The translations under genes and the position numbers were made by a program. A model generated the notes under the pieces. The model saw nothing but the letters and a program-made list of their open reading frames with translations. It made no database searches and was not told the DNA's origin. A stretch of DNA of 59,061 nt from Phoronis australis (Eukaryota; Phoronida; Phoronidae), in assembly GCA_002633005.1 (NCBI GenBank), contig NMRA01000099.1, positions 899,138 to 958,198 of the forward strand. Reading direction: 5' to 3'. Of this stretch, positions 31,744 to 44,400 are shown one piece after another (position 1 is the stretch's first letter; each line of letters begins with the position of its first letter).

Positions 31744-33635
31744 TTTCGTCTCGACGTGCAGTTGCACATCAAGTTCTGATAAGTTTATGGGATTTCGAAT
31801 TTCTTTACGAACTGTAGGAGAATTCACGGCTGCAGAAGGACACATCTTTTGTAGGCTGGTCCTGAATGTGTAACCGTATGCCGTACACTGGAAGAACATA
31901 CGATACCCGGGAAATATATTATATAAAATGAAACGTTTACACAAAATTCGTCTCCCCCGCTCCACTACAGATCTTCGTTGCGCCCGTTTCGGCACCGCCT
32001 TGGTCCCAGGTAATGCACCGGCCCTCTATTCAGATTCGAGTGTTCCATTTTTTCTCGCGGCCAGTTTTGTACGGGTCTTGGTGACGCCAGTCTGTTGGCT
32101 CAACGGACTGGGTGATTCCAGTCAGTCGGCTTAATTTCACTCCCTCTGGCTTCCGTCGTATATACGTCTTCGGGCCTGTCGCCGCCAAAGTTAATGATGT
32201 CACAAGCGCATTGTTTTCAAAATGACAACAGGGCTCTCTTTGTTACAAAAGGCGGAGGATTACGAAAAAAAATGGCGTTTGTTAGCCTTTTTTCACTTAC
32301 ATGGCTGCAACGAGCAAGGTGGGAATTGGCTGATTTCTACAGATTCTGCATGCACCCCCGCCGGTCGTTAGCTCTACATGTTGACAAAAGTTTCACGACG
32401 AGGTGACGAGCTGAGCTTCCCGAGTTGTGTGAAGTTTCAGTATCTAACGGAGCTCGACACACCTACCTAGCTGGGAGTTAACGATAATTTTCATACAGCT
32501 AGGTGGCTTTCTACCTTAGTATGTGCATTTATGATACGACTTTTGTAAATACATTGTATACTTTAGTGTTCACATTTTTTACCATTATGTTACGACAGGG
32601 TTAAATGTTCTGGAAAGAACAAATATTTTTGCTGCCTGGGGAAAAATCCCGCAGCCGCACACCCTGCCTAAATCTGACAGAAATTCCGATTGAAATGTCC
32701 CTGTCTCTTGCGATGAACACTTATGTTCACTTGAAGGTGTACCTATTTCCCATCGACATTTCCCGTATACTAGCTGCAACCTGTGCTTAAGCATGGGTAA
32801 CGGCTAGTTTAATCTTAAACGACTGGGAGTGGTTTTCGTTTCGTATAATCTACCAGTTCAAATTTATTTTACGTCGTCGGACGTATTACCGAGTTAGACT
32901 TTGCACAACGTAGAAAGAGCCAGGGTGACCCACCTAACGAGAAGCATGTTGTCATGCCGATTAAATATGTGTTGTTGGCTTGTCCGCTAAAAGTGTTTGA
33001 ATAGCAAAAAGCAAGCACAGATAACGATTCCTCACATAAGTCCTTATTATCACACCTCTTGTCGTCCTTGTGTCACATAAATGGTTGTCAATTAATGGTT
33101 AGCGAGATTCATTCCGCAAAACGCCTTTAAAGTCAATAATTTGTTCCGTGTACTTTTGTATCGTATTTTTGCTTCATTTTTTCATGACATAGTTGGCCAA
33201 CCGAGACATTCGTGGTTTACATGAATGTAATCCATTTTAGTTTTTCAAATACCCTTGCAGTTATCACGTTCCAATTACCATTTTTCTCGCGAAAATACAA
33301 TATACAAATTTCAACACAATACAATACTGTACCACGGCATACTCTCTTCAGCCTTTTTGAGAAACTTTAGGGAACTCTAAACGACGCGTGTTACTGTTCA
33401 GGAAGTTGTGGCATAAATTGTTGGGGACAGTAGGTATAGTTGAAGGTCAAAGGGCGTAGTGATGACGAGGAGGTGGGGTAAGAATTTGGGACACGAACTA
33501 AGGAGAGAATAGGTGACGACCATGCAGTAGAAATTGAAGACGAGAGGGAAATGTTGGAGAACAATAAGACAAAAGTAAGAAAACACTGCGTTTTCAATAA
33601 ATGACTGTTAGCACGGTAGTGTTGAATTGTCTCCG

Positions 33636-33924
33636 CATAGGCGGATTTAGGAGGGGGCAGGAGGCCCGCCCCCTTCTTGGCTGCTGCAAGCAAAATGAAA
33701 CAGCAACAGCGTGAAGCGTGAGGAAATATTGAGTTCAGTAACTAGGACCGGTAGCGGATGAGGGAGGGCGTATTTGTTTTAGTCGACCGATAGGTTTTCC
33801 GAACAGGGGGTCCACATCCCCGGTCCCCGCAACTTTCGGGACCCCTGTGTACATACAATTGCGCTTTGCCCAATTCCCCGAGGCAACATGTTGCCCCCCA
33901 TATGGTATCCTAGATCCGCCACTG
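33636..33924. mobile_element. 289-bp hAT-like MITE
   Basis: Left end CATAGGCGGATTTAGG, right end inverted CAGTGGCGGATCTAGG, a hAT-type terminus. CTCCG repeats exactly at both flanks (33631-33635, 33925-33929), a 5-bp target duplication. Subterminal GGGGGC/GCCCCC runs. No coding capacity. Confidence 0.7.
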
Positions 33925-34360
33925 CTCCGTGCAAAACATCCATAGTAATTCCATCGCAATGAACTTTGTACAATGGGTGGACCTGTGTACTGAACTCGAA
34001 GCATTGGCCAATACACGAATGGGCGTTTTCTGCCACTTAATTGACGAATCGTTATCAAAGTATAAATACTACTCCGGTGAAACCCATAAAACTTGCTAAG
34101 ATAGTCAGACCTTATTTCATGAAACCGATAATAACGGTTGAAATAAGATGCCCTAAAGGAATTTTACTGTAAGACGAGCAGTAACCCGTATCAAAAATAA
34201 AATAATTTTACTTAGCATTACATAATGTAAAAGGTAAATGAAACTGCAGTACGTAACAAAGCATTATTTTATGCAACACTGAAACTTAAACCTAGATTTG
34301 ATAAAGATAGAAATCTTGTCACTGTCTGACGAATGTCATGGTGGTATAAGATCGTTCGGA

Positions 34361-34582
34361 TAAGCATCCTCTTGTTCGGTTAGGTACAAACGTCTGACAT
34401 CTCCATTGTTTTATCGTTATCACTGATTATTCATCTCTTTTGTCTAATTTCCGAACAAAAAATCATTCCTATAAGCACCCCATTGTTCGGTAAGGCACAC
34501 ACGTCAGGCCTCCCTTTGTGTTGTCGTTATCACTGATTATTCATCACTGTTATTTGTCTAGTATATTCCAAACAAAAAAGCT
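34361..34582 (+). repeat. Two-unit tandem duplication, period 111
   Basis: Both units carry TAAGCA, TTGTTCGGTAAGG-like, TCGTTATCACTGATTATTCA and end in AAACAAAAAA. They differ at many positions, so the duplication is old. Confidence 0.7.
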
Positions 34583-34679
34583 GGTCAACTCAAGGCGCTG
34601 TGGAATGCAGCTATTGACATCGCAACTTATGAAATACAGTCAACTAGGAAGTTGAGAAATGACGATGTAGGACCCAATG

Positions 34680-35288
34680 CAGTGGCGGATCTAGGATATC
34701 ACAAAGGGGGGCCAACATTTTTGTCTGTAAGCATTTGCGAAAACCACGATTGTAGAAGCGCATAGCACCGAATGGGGTGAGGTCGGGAGTGGGGTTTGCG
34801 TAGGAAAATTTTCTGTTTTTTCCTCTAAAAATCGAGCATTTTCCTTGATTCCTGAAGTATTATCCACAAAAAAAGGCAAAAAAAAACGGAGAACGTGTTA
34901 AACAGGAAAAACTGCAACTACCACAGATTCGAACTCACGACCTGGCGGATAGAGCGCGCGTGCTTTACCACTACACCACCACGATTAACACCAAATCAGA
35001 AATTAACATTAAAGTCCTTGTTGCAAACTGCCCATGTGGTTCTAGTATCCGAAAATACTTACTACATAAATTCTTATTTTCGACACCCTTTCTTTATATT
35101 CTTTTCGCCTTTCTTGCCAAAAGCGATTTTTTAACAGTATTTGACCCTTCTCTCTCAGCGTATGATTACCGGTTGTCATCGGTTATTTCCGTACCCACAT
35201 TTCCGGCTCATCAGTTCAGNCTGTTTTATTTTTTGCGGCATCCAAGGGGGGGCGGACCTCCTGCCCCCCCCCCCTAAATCCTCCTATG
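34680..35288. mobile_element. 609-bp hAT-like element with tRNA-like insert
   Basis: Left end CAGTGGCGGATCTAGG, right end inverted CATAGGAGGATTTAGG. Flanks CAATG and CCATG are a 5-bp duplication with one difference. The ends are the same pair as in the element at 33636. A tRNA-like segment lies inside at 34918-34982, and an N at 35220. Confidence 0.6.
34918..34982 (-). repeat. tRNA-like segment
   Basis: Minus strand: A box TGGTGTAGTGGTAAAGCAC and B box GAGTTCGAATCT about 30 bases apart. The D arm pairs; the T stem does not. It is a tRNA pseudogene or SINE head, not a working tRNA. Confidence 0.4.
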
Positions 35289-35341
35289 CCATGTCGAATG
35301 TTTGATGTAACTATAGCCTAAAGTACTTGGACCGCCGCATA

Positions 35342-35640
35342 TTCGTAATAGTCTAGTTGCCAAAAAGTTGACCCTGCAATGTTGTATATTGTAAAGTTTT
35401 CTTTTGGAAATTTCTTAGATGTAGTAAGGAGAAAAAACTTAAACTGGTTGCACTTTGTGCAATTTTGAACATTTTTTATAATTCAAGATGGCAGCTTCCA
35501 CCATCTTGAATTTCGCCTAATTTCCTCATTCCGGAAGGATCCTGCAGTGTACCATTTCCAATGTTTTTAGGACGATGAGTCCATTTCTGCTATTATTTTA
35601 TGGATTCAAGGTCAAAGTCACAGTCAACTGAGAGATCCAA
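35342..35640 (+). repeat. Left arm of a large divergent inverted repeat
   Basis: Shares with the minus strand of 37280-37605: TAGTCTAGTTG, ACCCTGCAATGTTG, ATTGTAAA, GGTTGCACTTTGTGCAA, TTCAAGATGGC, GTCCATTTCTG and a closing AAGGTCAAAGTCA. Includes a near-perfect palindrome around GCAGCT at 35482-35513. Confidence 0.65.
35609..35620 (+). promoter_or_regulatory. AGGTCAAAGTCA direct-repeat-1 motif
   Basis: An exact HNF4/RXR-type DR1 sequence, followed by another AGGTCA at about 35639. It is part of the inverted-repeat arm. Confidence 0.3.
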
Positions 35641-36525
35641 GGTCAACTTGAACAGCAGTCTTTTCTACGTTGCTTCTGCTCTTCACCACCTTCTTTCCAC
35701 ATGACATGTTATCCATGGCAGTATCAAGGTGGCCACACCCACCGAAATTATTCACCCACACGGCCACTTGCACGGCTCTCATTAAAATGCCCTTTATAAA
35801 CCCAAAACCTTTTACTTGTTTGATATACGGTATGCCTGTTCTGGTCGTCAGCTGGTACTGCAGTTTTGTCGTCCAAGTGTGGACAGCTGTGCGCAGCTTC
35901 GCGTACAACTTTCTTGACATTATCGGGAAGGTGCTCCACACACAATAAACTTCGAAAGAACTCTGCCAGCCTGCTAAACTTGGGATAAACCTCTTGCCAA
36001 AAATGTTGGGTACCTTAGTCGAATACTTATATCGCACGTTTGTCGAACTTTTGTCGGAGTTTAAAAACTTAAAAGTTGACGTTGCTGCGTCTAACCGTTT
36101 ATTATTTATTTATGAATGGATTTACGTGCAAATAGTGAAAATTATGACAACGTACTTGGACGCACTCTCGTATTCTAGTCGAAAAGAGTTTCCACGTTGT
36201 TCGGTTTATTTTGAAACTGTTACACCAACGCAGGTACCGTTAACAATTATGATGACCTGCTACGAAGAAATATATCAACGTCTCCTTGAGACAGTGTTGT
36301 TGTTGAAGGAAGGCACTAAGGCAGAAACATGAGAGACAGCAGTGTTGACTTAAAAAGACAATCTACCGATATAGGTGGTTACTAACCATCTCCAGGTAAA
36401 CCATCAGCTCTTCATAAGACTTGGCCCCATTTAAATAGAAAATGAGTAACAACATGGCTGTGATGAGATTGTGTATCTACAGAGCTTCGGTCCTAGCCTT
36501 TCCGTTGACTATACTGAAGCGTATC

Positions 36526-36929
36526 AGGTTACTACTCCGATGGCCCACTACTTCGAAAATAATCGGCTACTCCGAAGGCCCACTATTCCGTTACTACGAA
36601 ATGTTTTTAATTTTTTTCTGACTCGATCTTCCAAAATTGTCCCCCAATTTCACGAATGGGTTATCAATTTGTTACTTAATAACAAAATATCCACACAAAA
36701 ATTTGGCAAAGATGTCCACTGACTTATTTCTGTTACTGTCTTTTTAGTTAACAACTCTCGTATTGTATCTTCTTTGAAGTTCACTTGACAAGAAAAAATG
36801 TATCATATGTTATAAAATGAAACAAATACGCTCATATTTGGAGGAGGCATGGTTTTTTCGGCGTAGTGGTTTCTTTTCGAAGTAATGTTTTTTTCGGAGT
36901 AGTGTTTTTGGAGTAGTGGGCAGTAACCA
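36526..36929. repeat. Foldback of ACTACTCCGAA-type units
   Basis: The left part (36526-36605) repeats ACTACTCCGA, CTACTTCGAAAA, TACTCCGAAGG. The right part (36853-36929) has the same units inverted (CGAAGTAATG, CGGAGTAGTG, GGAGTAGTGGGCAGTAACC). Both outer ends read GGTTACT. Confidence 0.55.
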
Positions 36930-36944
36930 TACTGGACGCAGATT

Positions 36945-37069
36945 TATGCCTCCCCCTAAAATTCCCCCAGATTCCGTTGGGCAGTTCGGGAGTGCCAATG
37001 TCTGACGGCAAAATCCTGGCTAATACTCTGCCCTGTCCCCCCCAACTCAAATTCCTGGATTCGCCCCTG
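36945..37069 (-). mobile_element. Fragment of a hAT-like end
   Basis: The minus strand from 37069 reads CAGGGGCGAATCCAGGAATT, then a G run; similar in style to the GGCGGATCTAGG ends nearby. No partner end was found. Confidence 0.3.
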
Positions 37070-37279
37070 GGGCGCACCAGCAATTGCTTAGCTGATGAGC
37101 ATTTCCACGCCAGATGCTTTCTCTAGTGTGCCGATGTAACTCTAATGAAATTCATGAGCAAAAAGTTTGACCCACTAAAGTATACAATAATCAGCATTTT
37201 TAAAATGTATTTTGAAATGCTTTATGAACAAAGTAAAAAATAATGAGATTACAAACTAAATACCAGAAGGCTGTTAAGC

Positions 37280-37605
37280 AGTTTTGACCTTTGACCTCTG
37301 ATTTGACCTTAAAATTGACCCTGCATCGATAAAACAACATCATAAATGGACTCCCCATCACAGAAAATGATATAAACAATGTATTACATGACCCTATTAG
37401 TCATCAAGCTGAAAAAACAGTGGGCCGAAATTCAAAAGGGCGGCATCCGCCTTCTTGAATTGCAAAAAATGCTCAAAGTTACAAAGTGCAATCAAGCCAA
37501 TTTTGTTCTCCTGACCATATTTAATAAAATTTAACAAAAAAAAATTTACAATAATCAACATAGCAGGGTTCACTATGGTGTCTATTGGGCCGACAACTAG
37601 ACTAC
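37280..37605 (-). repeat. Right arm of a large divergent inverted repeat
   Basis: Minus-strand partner of 35342-35640, so both arms read inward as in a 2.2-kb element. The inner end holds four AGGTCA-type half sites (TGACCTTTGACCT and two more). Confidence 0.65.
37285..37297 (-). promoter_or_regulatory. AGGTCAAAGGTCA direct-repeat-1 motif
   Basis: A perfect DR1 on the minus strand, with two further half sites within 30 bases, about 990 bases before the GH1-B start. Use by a nuclear receptor is inference only. Confidence 0.3.
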
Positions 37606-38210
37606 AATGGACAAAACTTTGACGATGCGTACAAGACACGACCAACACTATTGGCTGAGAAGTGACTATTCACTAGTTTCACCTGATAGAAGTCACGGAT
37701 TCATTTCCGGCAAGTAAGTCGTCTACCCACTAACTTCATATGAAAATATCGGAGTCGCGAATCTGTTGTCTATGAACTAGGCTGTCACAGACTTTTGTTT
37801 GCATTATCCTTAAGCTCTAGGTGTTTGCAAGGCGTTCGGTAGGGAAACCATGTCCATTTCCTTAAGAAAAATACACCGTGCCGCGGAGGGCATGGCTGAC
37901 AAAAATCTGCATTACCATGAAGTCACTAATGGATTCTAACAATAACGGTGATAATTCGCCGAGTTCCTAAAACTGTCTACGGACGAAACTGTGAGAATAG
38001 CGATGAATTATTGCGACGTCAACGTCCAGTTTTGGATTGCTTGATATTTGAGTGCTTGTTTTTTTAAAATGTTACCTAGTTACCTGGTTATCTTTTAAAT
38101 GACGTCAGGCTTTTCTCTTAACATTTGTCTAAATCCCGGGATTCCCATTTAAATTCACGTCACCATGCCCTCCTCACTCGAGTGGACTTCATGTGTACAT
38201 TGAGATCTAA

Positions 38211-38216
38211 TATAAA
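38211..38216 (+). promoter_or_regulatory. TATA box of GH1-B
   Basis: TATAAA in the context GATCTAATATAAACACGG, 65 bases before the ATG. A start site about 30 bases downstream would leave a 5' UTR near 40 nt. No competing upstream ATG lies between the two. Confidence 0.6.
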
Positions 38217-38280
38217 CACGGTGTAACTATGCCTCTCTTGACTAGATCATCTACTTCGATCAAGCCGTGTGAGGAACGTA

Positions 38281-38428
38281 ATGAGGAAAGTTCTATTACT
38301 CGTTGTTTTCATTGCCGCAGTGCAAGCTGATGTAAGCAATGACTTTTACTACGGAAAGTTCCCCGATGACTTTGTTTGGAGCAGTGCTACGTCGGCCTAC
38401 CAGATCGAAGGTGCCTGGAACGAGGGAG
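38281..38428 (+). CDS. GH1-B exon 1 (start, signal peptide)
   Basis: Residues 1-49 plus one base: a 16-residue signal peptide ending VQA, then [20 protein letters not shown]. The ATG follows GAGGAACGTA and is the first after the TATA box at 38211. Donor GTATGC at 38429. Confidence 0.92.
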
Positions 38429-41400
38429 GTATGCACGAGTCACCATAACAGTCTTTGAATAGTTTTGGAATAGTGAACATTTGTAATGAACTTGTAATTG
38501 TACGTAATCATGTTTCCTTTAGGCTAGACAATGTCTTTAAATTAGACCATCGCGTTTAGAAGTATTTACAATTTTGTAATTTATTGTAAACGACAAATGT
38601 GTAACATCTTTCAATAAATGGCTTTACAATGGCTTCCATCCTTGTGCGTATTCAGTCATGCAAACAACGGGAAATCATATAGGTCATTCAATATTTAGCA
38701 AATTTTGACAACATTTTTGAAACTGGTAGGTCATCTTTTTCGAAATCTAAAGTTATGTAAATATTCGTGAAAATAAATGTTTTCAGTTCTTAATTTAGAC
38801 TTCAACATTAATAGTGAACGGGAAGATTCATATTGAAATATAACTAATTTGCATACTTAATATTCTAGCGTTTCGTTTTAATCGGAAAACGGGGGTCAGT
38901 GAAAGTAAGAGATATCAACATCAAAACCTTTTGCTTTGTTAAAGAGGCTAAAAATGATAATCGAATTGGGTCTTTTTGCTCTCATGAAATCGGTCTCGTA
39001 ATATTCCGCACCCTGATAGGATTCTGTTTCTGTTACAAGCAAGCACAGTGAAACCGTCAGCGATTCGCGGAAACGCATCAGAAGTTATTAGATTAGATGG
39101 CTCTTGCCAATTTGAAAATGACATGCGCAAGCATTGCCTGTAACTTGAGTTGGCAACAGAAATAGGATCCTTTCACCATAAGTTATATTCTAGGCGCGGG
39201 AGAACCGACTGCTCGCTCTTGCTTGAGGTCATCATGCTAGGCGCGTAAGGTGACCCGCCGGGTTAATTCTAATTTCTGATCGTGGTCTTAGGCAGCAACG
39301 AACTGTCAATTTTCAAAATGGTACTTCTTCATTGCACAATAGAAAATATACATTATTATTTTATATGTATAAAACTAGAAACCTCAGACCAATTTACCTG
39401 GTTTGGAACTAAGAATACAGTGTGGTGTAGGTGCAAGTTGCACAAAGAAAATAGTTGCTATCTGAGTTTTACAGTCAAAGTACTTAAGTGTATGCAGAAA
39501 GGCTATTTTTACAGTTAAAATCAAGTGCTGTTGGCCTGGCGTATATACTTATTTACATTACTAAAAAGGAGTTTGTTAACTGTTTTATGTTTATTAACAT
39601 ATTGTTACCATTACTCCGTGTTTGCGTGTAGACCGCGTAGGTAAGTTGGTGGTCTTAGAACGGTGCTCTGTGAAAAAGTTTTTTGCTGCTGATTGGTTTT
39701 AGCTGTCCGTTCTTTCCAAGCCCAAACACCTCTTCTAATATGCGCAAGGAACTATTTCTGGAAACAGGATCTAATCTCCGGACTCGGACTCGACTCAGAC
39801 TCAAACTCGAAACTAACCAATCACGTCGCGTGATTCGAAGCGCCCCCAGCCAGTCAGTTTTGGAGACGAGTTTCAGTTCGCCTTCACCATCACGGCAGTT
39901 ACATTGAGCAGCAGTTTACATCACGCGATTTCATTTTAGTTACACTTGAGAAGGATTTAGTTTTGTGAAATGATTTAAAGTCCGGTCATTTTTTATTCCC
40001 ACCAGGTAAAGGGCCGAGTATATGGGACACGTTTTCACATATCCCCAACAAAATTCGCAACAACGACACTGGAGACATCGCCTGCGACAGTTACCATAAG
40101 TTCAAGGAAGATGTTCGGATGCTTAAGGACTTAAAGGTTACACGAGCTACATAATAATTACTGGGCCCTGATTGCTGTTGGTTTCTATCATGAAAAGGAA
40201 TTAACGGAGATTCCATTCTAATTTTGGAAGGGTTAATTGGTCAACTTTGTCAAACCTGCTGGCTTTTTGACCACTGTGTACTTAAATATGTCCTGAATTA
40301 TCTGTTCTGTCACCCCATTGGATATCATGGCATATTTGTGTGGTAAAGCACCCTGGGTCCCGTATTATCAAGATCGTCAGTGCGGTCTTAGTTAAGACGG
40401 TCGTTACTTCGATTTTAATTTCCACACGACTCTTGAACGTGGCTCATGAAGGCGATTATGAAGTCTGAATATGAAAATCTGTGAACTTAAGGTTGCTGGA
40501 ACCAAATTTGGTTAACAGACGGATAAAATTCAAAATTAAACTGAATGTTTATGTCATACAACGAAACGAATAATGATCGGCGTCCAGAAAAAATCTGAAA
40601 AGAAGTCAATCAAATGCCAATGACCTCAACCTTATCTCCTCTTAGCGCATGGTTATTGGATAGTCGATTGAAAGGTTGAATCGGCTCCCACCTTGCGGGA
40701 AAATGTGGAGATGAAACCGAACTGCGAACTTGCCACGTTCGATTGGAAAGGCAAAGCGTAATGCTCTGCGGGAGAAGCTGGACATGCAAAAATAAACAAC
40801 GAACTTGCTTAGATTTCATCAAATGGTTAAGCTCACCAATTAAAAACGACGAATTAGTGATCGTTGAAGTCCTTCAGTTTGCGCCTCCTCCTTGGTGATC
40901 ATTCTGGTGAATATTTGTCCACGTGACACTCTTTACGACGAATAATCTTCATCCGTGCTCTTAAAAAACAACACATGGTGTCTGATGCCTGAATTGCATA
41001 AAACGGGGGCCCTGGGCAGTGGTCGAGTAACCAGGAGGTATCGCCCTGAGCTGTGGGAAAACATTTCGTCAGTACTTTCACTTGGAAATCTACTTATTTC
41101 TTCTTTGACTAAATAATGTATTTCTAATCCATTATTTAAAAAATATCGCGTTTTAAGTTGCACATTTTCTGTAAAAAACAAGTTTTATACGCATTAAATT
41201 GTCACTTACGTTGTGCGTTAGAGGGCACTGTAAACAACAGCATTAGCCAATCACAAACTGAGAAACCATTTAGCTTACCTGTGGTAGATACATATTGTAC
41301 ATCTACCGCGGGTACCAGAGTAAGAAATCCTTGGCTTCCAGACAAAAAGTACAATTAAAAAGGTTTTGCTCACGTTGCTAAAGTCTGAACAGCTTAAAGT

Positions 41401-44400
41401 ACAGGGCAGATATCTGACTCCAGGTTCGACATTTCTTATGTTTTCCGCAGAAATTCTAACCATTTTAGCACACAAAATAGGTAATTATCAGCATGTGCCC
41501 AATAAATTTTGGTTGTTAGATGTTAATTCTACATTAAATACCTACATGCGTGAGACACTGAGACAAGCGCTATTGAATGGAACTGCATTAGCCTTCATCA
41601 AACCACAGACAGATTTCTGTTTGTGTACGTTTACTCAAGCACAATTTGTAACTAAAACAACTTTTAAGCTACATATTTTGCCTTCAACAGTACCAATTGT
41701 ATGAGTGAATAAAAAATTACAAAAATCAGCTTTTCAATTGAATTTCATTATACCTCCTTGAACTATTGAAACATCAGAATATTGCAAATGACCAAAAAAT
41801 GATCAATTTAGGGGTGTAAATTAAAATTCCGATAATCTGTTAGATACTGATCATTATCACATACACATGAAAATATGGCCATTGTATATGTGACGTATTC
41901 AACCGTGATATACGGGAAGTAGAGCCAATCCGTTTATCACGGTAGAAGCCGTATTCAACGGTAGAAGCCGTATTTCACGGTTGTTGTGCAGTCTGGTGGT
42001 GGAAGTTCGCAGGTACAACGCCAAATTTTATTGGGTTCAATCATTTGGGTTACTTAAATCATTAATTCAAGGCATCGTTCCTGAAAAAGCAGTTTTACTG
42101 CTCTATAAACAGAAAAGATTACCGATGAAAATTCCAGCGCACGGTGATCAGGCGGCTATTTTTGGGCCTAGCTGAAGTCAATCTGGGTCAAACTGAGTAA
42201 GGTCACCTAGCTAGTAAAATCTAACAAAATCTAATTCAAATCCAACAAAAACGTTTCGTTATGGATGCATACAGTATATCTACCCTGGGATCTAAGGTTT
42301 TTACAGGAAATCAAGACCTAACAACGATCAGTATGTGTTTTTACTGAAGCAATCGTCTGCAGTGTTCAAGTCTGAGTCGCCGGCCGTGGCGTAAAACATT
42401 GCGAAAGTCCTAACCTCAAGTTCTGCAAATCGGTCTCGTTGAGACATTCTCCGATGAAATGAGTTCTCGATAGGATATGGCAGTAGTACACCTATGTATG
42501 TGGGATAACCTATATATATTTAATTTCATATTATTTATCAATAATGCTGCACTGTATACTAAATTCATCGTCAAGTTATTATGTTGCTCAAAATGTGCAA
42601 TTTTAAAAGCGCGAAGATCTAAAAAGTGCACCTATTAATGAGGTGAAAATACTCGCAAAATCTTCCTTATGAGCCTCCACAGCTCAGGACTCGCAAAGTA
42701 ACTCAAAGTTTTTAGTTATTGTTGCAAACCATTTAACGAACTAGGGGTGCCCAAATCACTTGCCGAATGTTGTCTAAATACTTTCCAGGTTTCTCACTAT
42801 CGGTTTTCTATATCGTGGCCCAGGGTCATTCCAACAGGCAAAGTTGCTGACGGCATCAACCGTGTAGGGATCAACTACTACAAGGACCTCATACAAGCTT
42901 TGCTAGACGCCGGCGTCAAACCCATGGCCACGCTATATCATTGGGATCTGCCGCAAGGTCTTGAGGACGATGGCGGGTGGTTGAACGAAGCAACAAACGA
43001 ACACTTCAACGATTACGCACGACTCATGTTTCAAGAACTCGGAGATATGGTGGGAAAATAATTATAATTATAATGGTTGTAATTTTTGTGACGAAATAGT
43101 TGGAAGATGATTTTTCCTTCTTTGATGACAACAGTTCAACTGTTTCAGCAACGTTTTAAGGCAAGTTGATAGCACATACAGTTTACCACGTAATATGCCT
43201 GACATGGCCAATACAACCGTTGATTAACACATTTTGTTAATCAACACCTATTGATTAACATTTTGGTAGGAACCCAAGGCCAAGCTCGAACACGCTTCAC
43301 TGAAGTTTCGTACAACGAAGCTGCCGCACTGAGCTATTCTGCAGCTGAGATCATCTTACGAGAAAATTAAATACTTAAATGAGGACGCACAATAATAGCA
43401 TGATCAACAAACCGCATTGCACCGATATTTATTACGCTGTGAAAAATAAGACGTACAATTTGCCCTTAACGTCACTAGCTTCAAACTTTTCACCGTATCG
43501 TTCATTTTCTCTCACTTGTAAATCGTCAATTTCCAGTTTAAGTGTGGGTAACATGTCGGGAATGTTTGACTTGGGCTTTATACCAAGTAACCTTCACGTT
43601 GGAAGCTTAGCATGATAGTAAACCTGTCTACATAATATGGTTAAATTCACTTCTGTTTTGTTTTGTTTAATTTTCAACTGGTTTTGAGTAAACTCGTTAT
43701 TTTAAAAAGAATGACTTCGTGTTTCTCAAAAGGTCACAACCTCCGACCCCGGACCTCTGACATAGAAAGTAATTCCAAAGCCGAGGCGAGTCGTGAAAGG
43801 CAGATAGATCCATTGCAATGGTTATCGTTCTGCATGTAGTATAAATGGATTATTACATGTTCTCGGTCGTTATCCCCCTTATTTAGAGCCCTCGTGGATT
43901 TTGGAGATAATTCTCCACAATCCACTCGGGCTCTAGATTAAGGGAGATAACGACTGTGTCATGTCATAATCTATATTTATTGGACAATCACTTGCAACTT
44001 GACGATTGCACACGACTCATGTTTCAAGAACTTGGGAATGCGCTGACAGTTTGATAGCAATGTAATCAGAGTTCGAGCTTCAGCAAATAAATATGCTGGC
44101 CCGCCGGGCAAGGTACTTGAATATGAAACCATATCTACATAGGGCCTATATGTAAAAGTTTACTGACCCGGCAGCAAATCCACAGGGCACGGGCCACTGG
44201 GCCAGCGTGTATTTCGAACGCTGAATGCAGTAATTAAGTTTGGCGTGAAGGGATATCGTTGGTGAATAATTTTTGGCCTATCCTCTAGGATGATAAAAAT
44301 ATCTTCTTTTTTGGTGAATCAAGTGTTTGTGTGGGAAGTTATGATTGACAAATGTAATACGTTTTGATCATTTTTATCTTCGGGAGTTTGCATTCTTTTT

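Larger units (their letters stand above)
31476..38210. other. Divergent intergenic region between GH1-A and GH1-B
   Basis: 6.7 kb holding a promoter-proximal ATG-triplet microsatellite, two hAT-like elements, a 111-base tandem duplication, a large inverted repeat with nuclear-receptor-type half sites and a foldback block. No protein gene recognised. It should contain the promoters of both GH1 genes. Confidence 0.7.

Noticed and set aside
31518-31995. Open frames rich in Met, His or Ser over the triplet microsatellite
   Set aside because: They are translations of GATGATG-type repeats in several frames and overlap the GH1-A promoter; no domain.
34918-34982. Functional tRNA gene
   Set aside because: A and B boxes are present but the T stem does not pair and no clean acceptor stem can be drawn.
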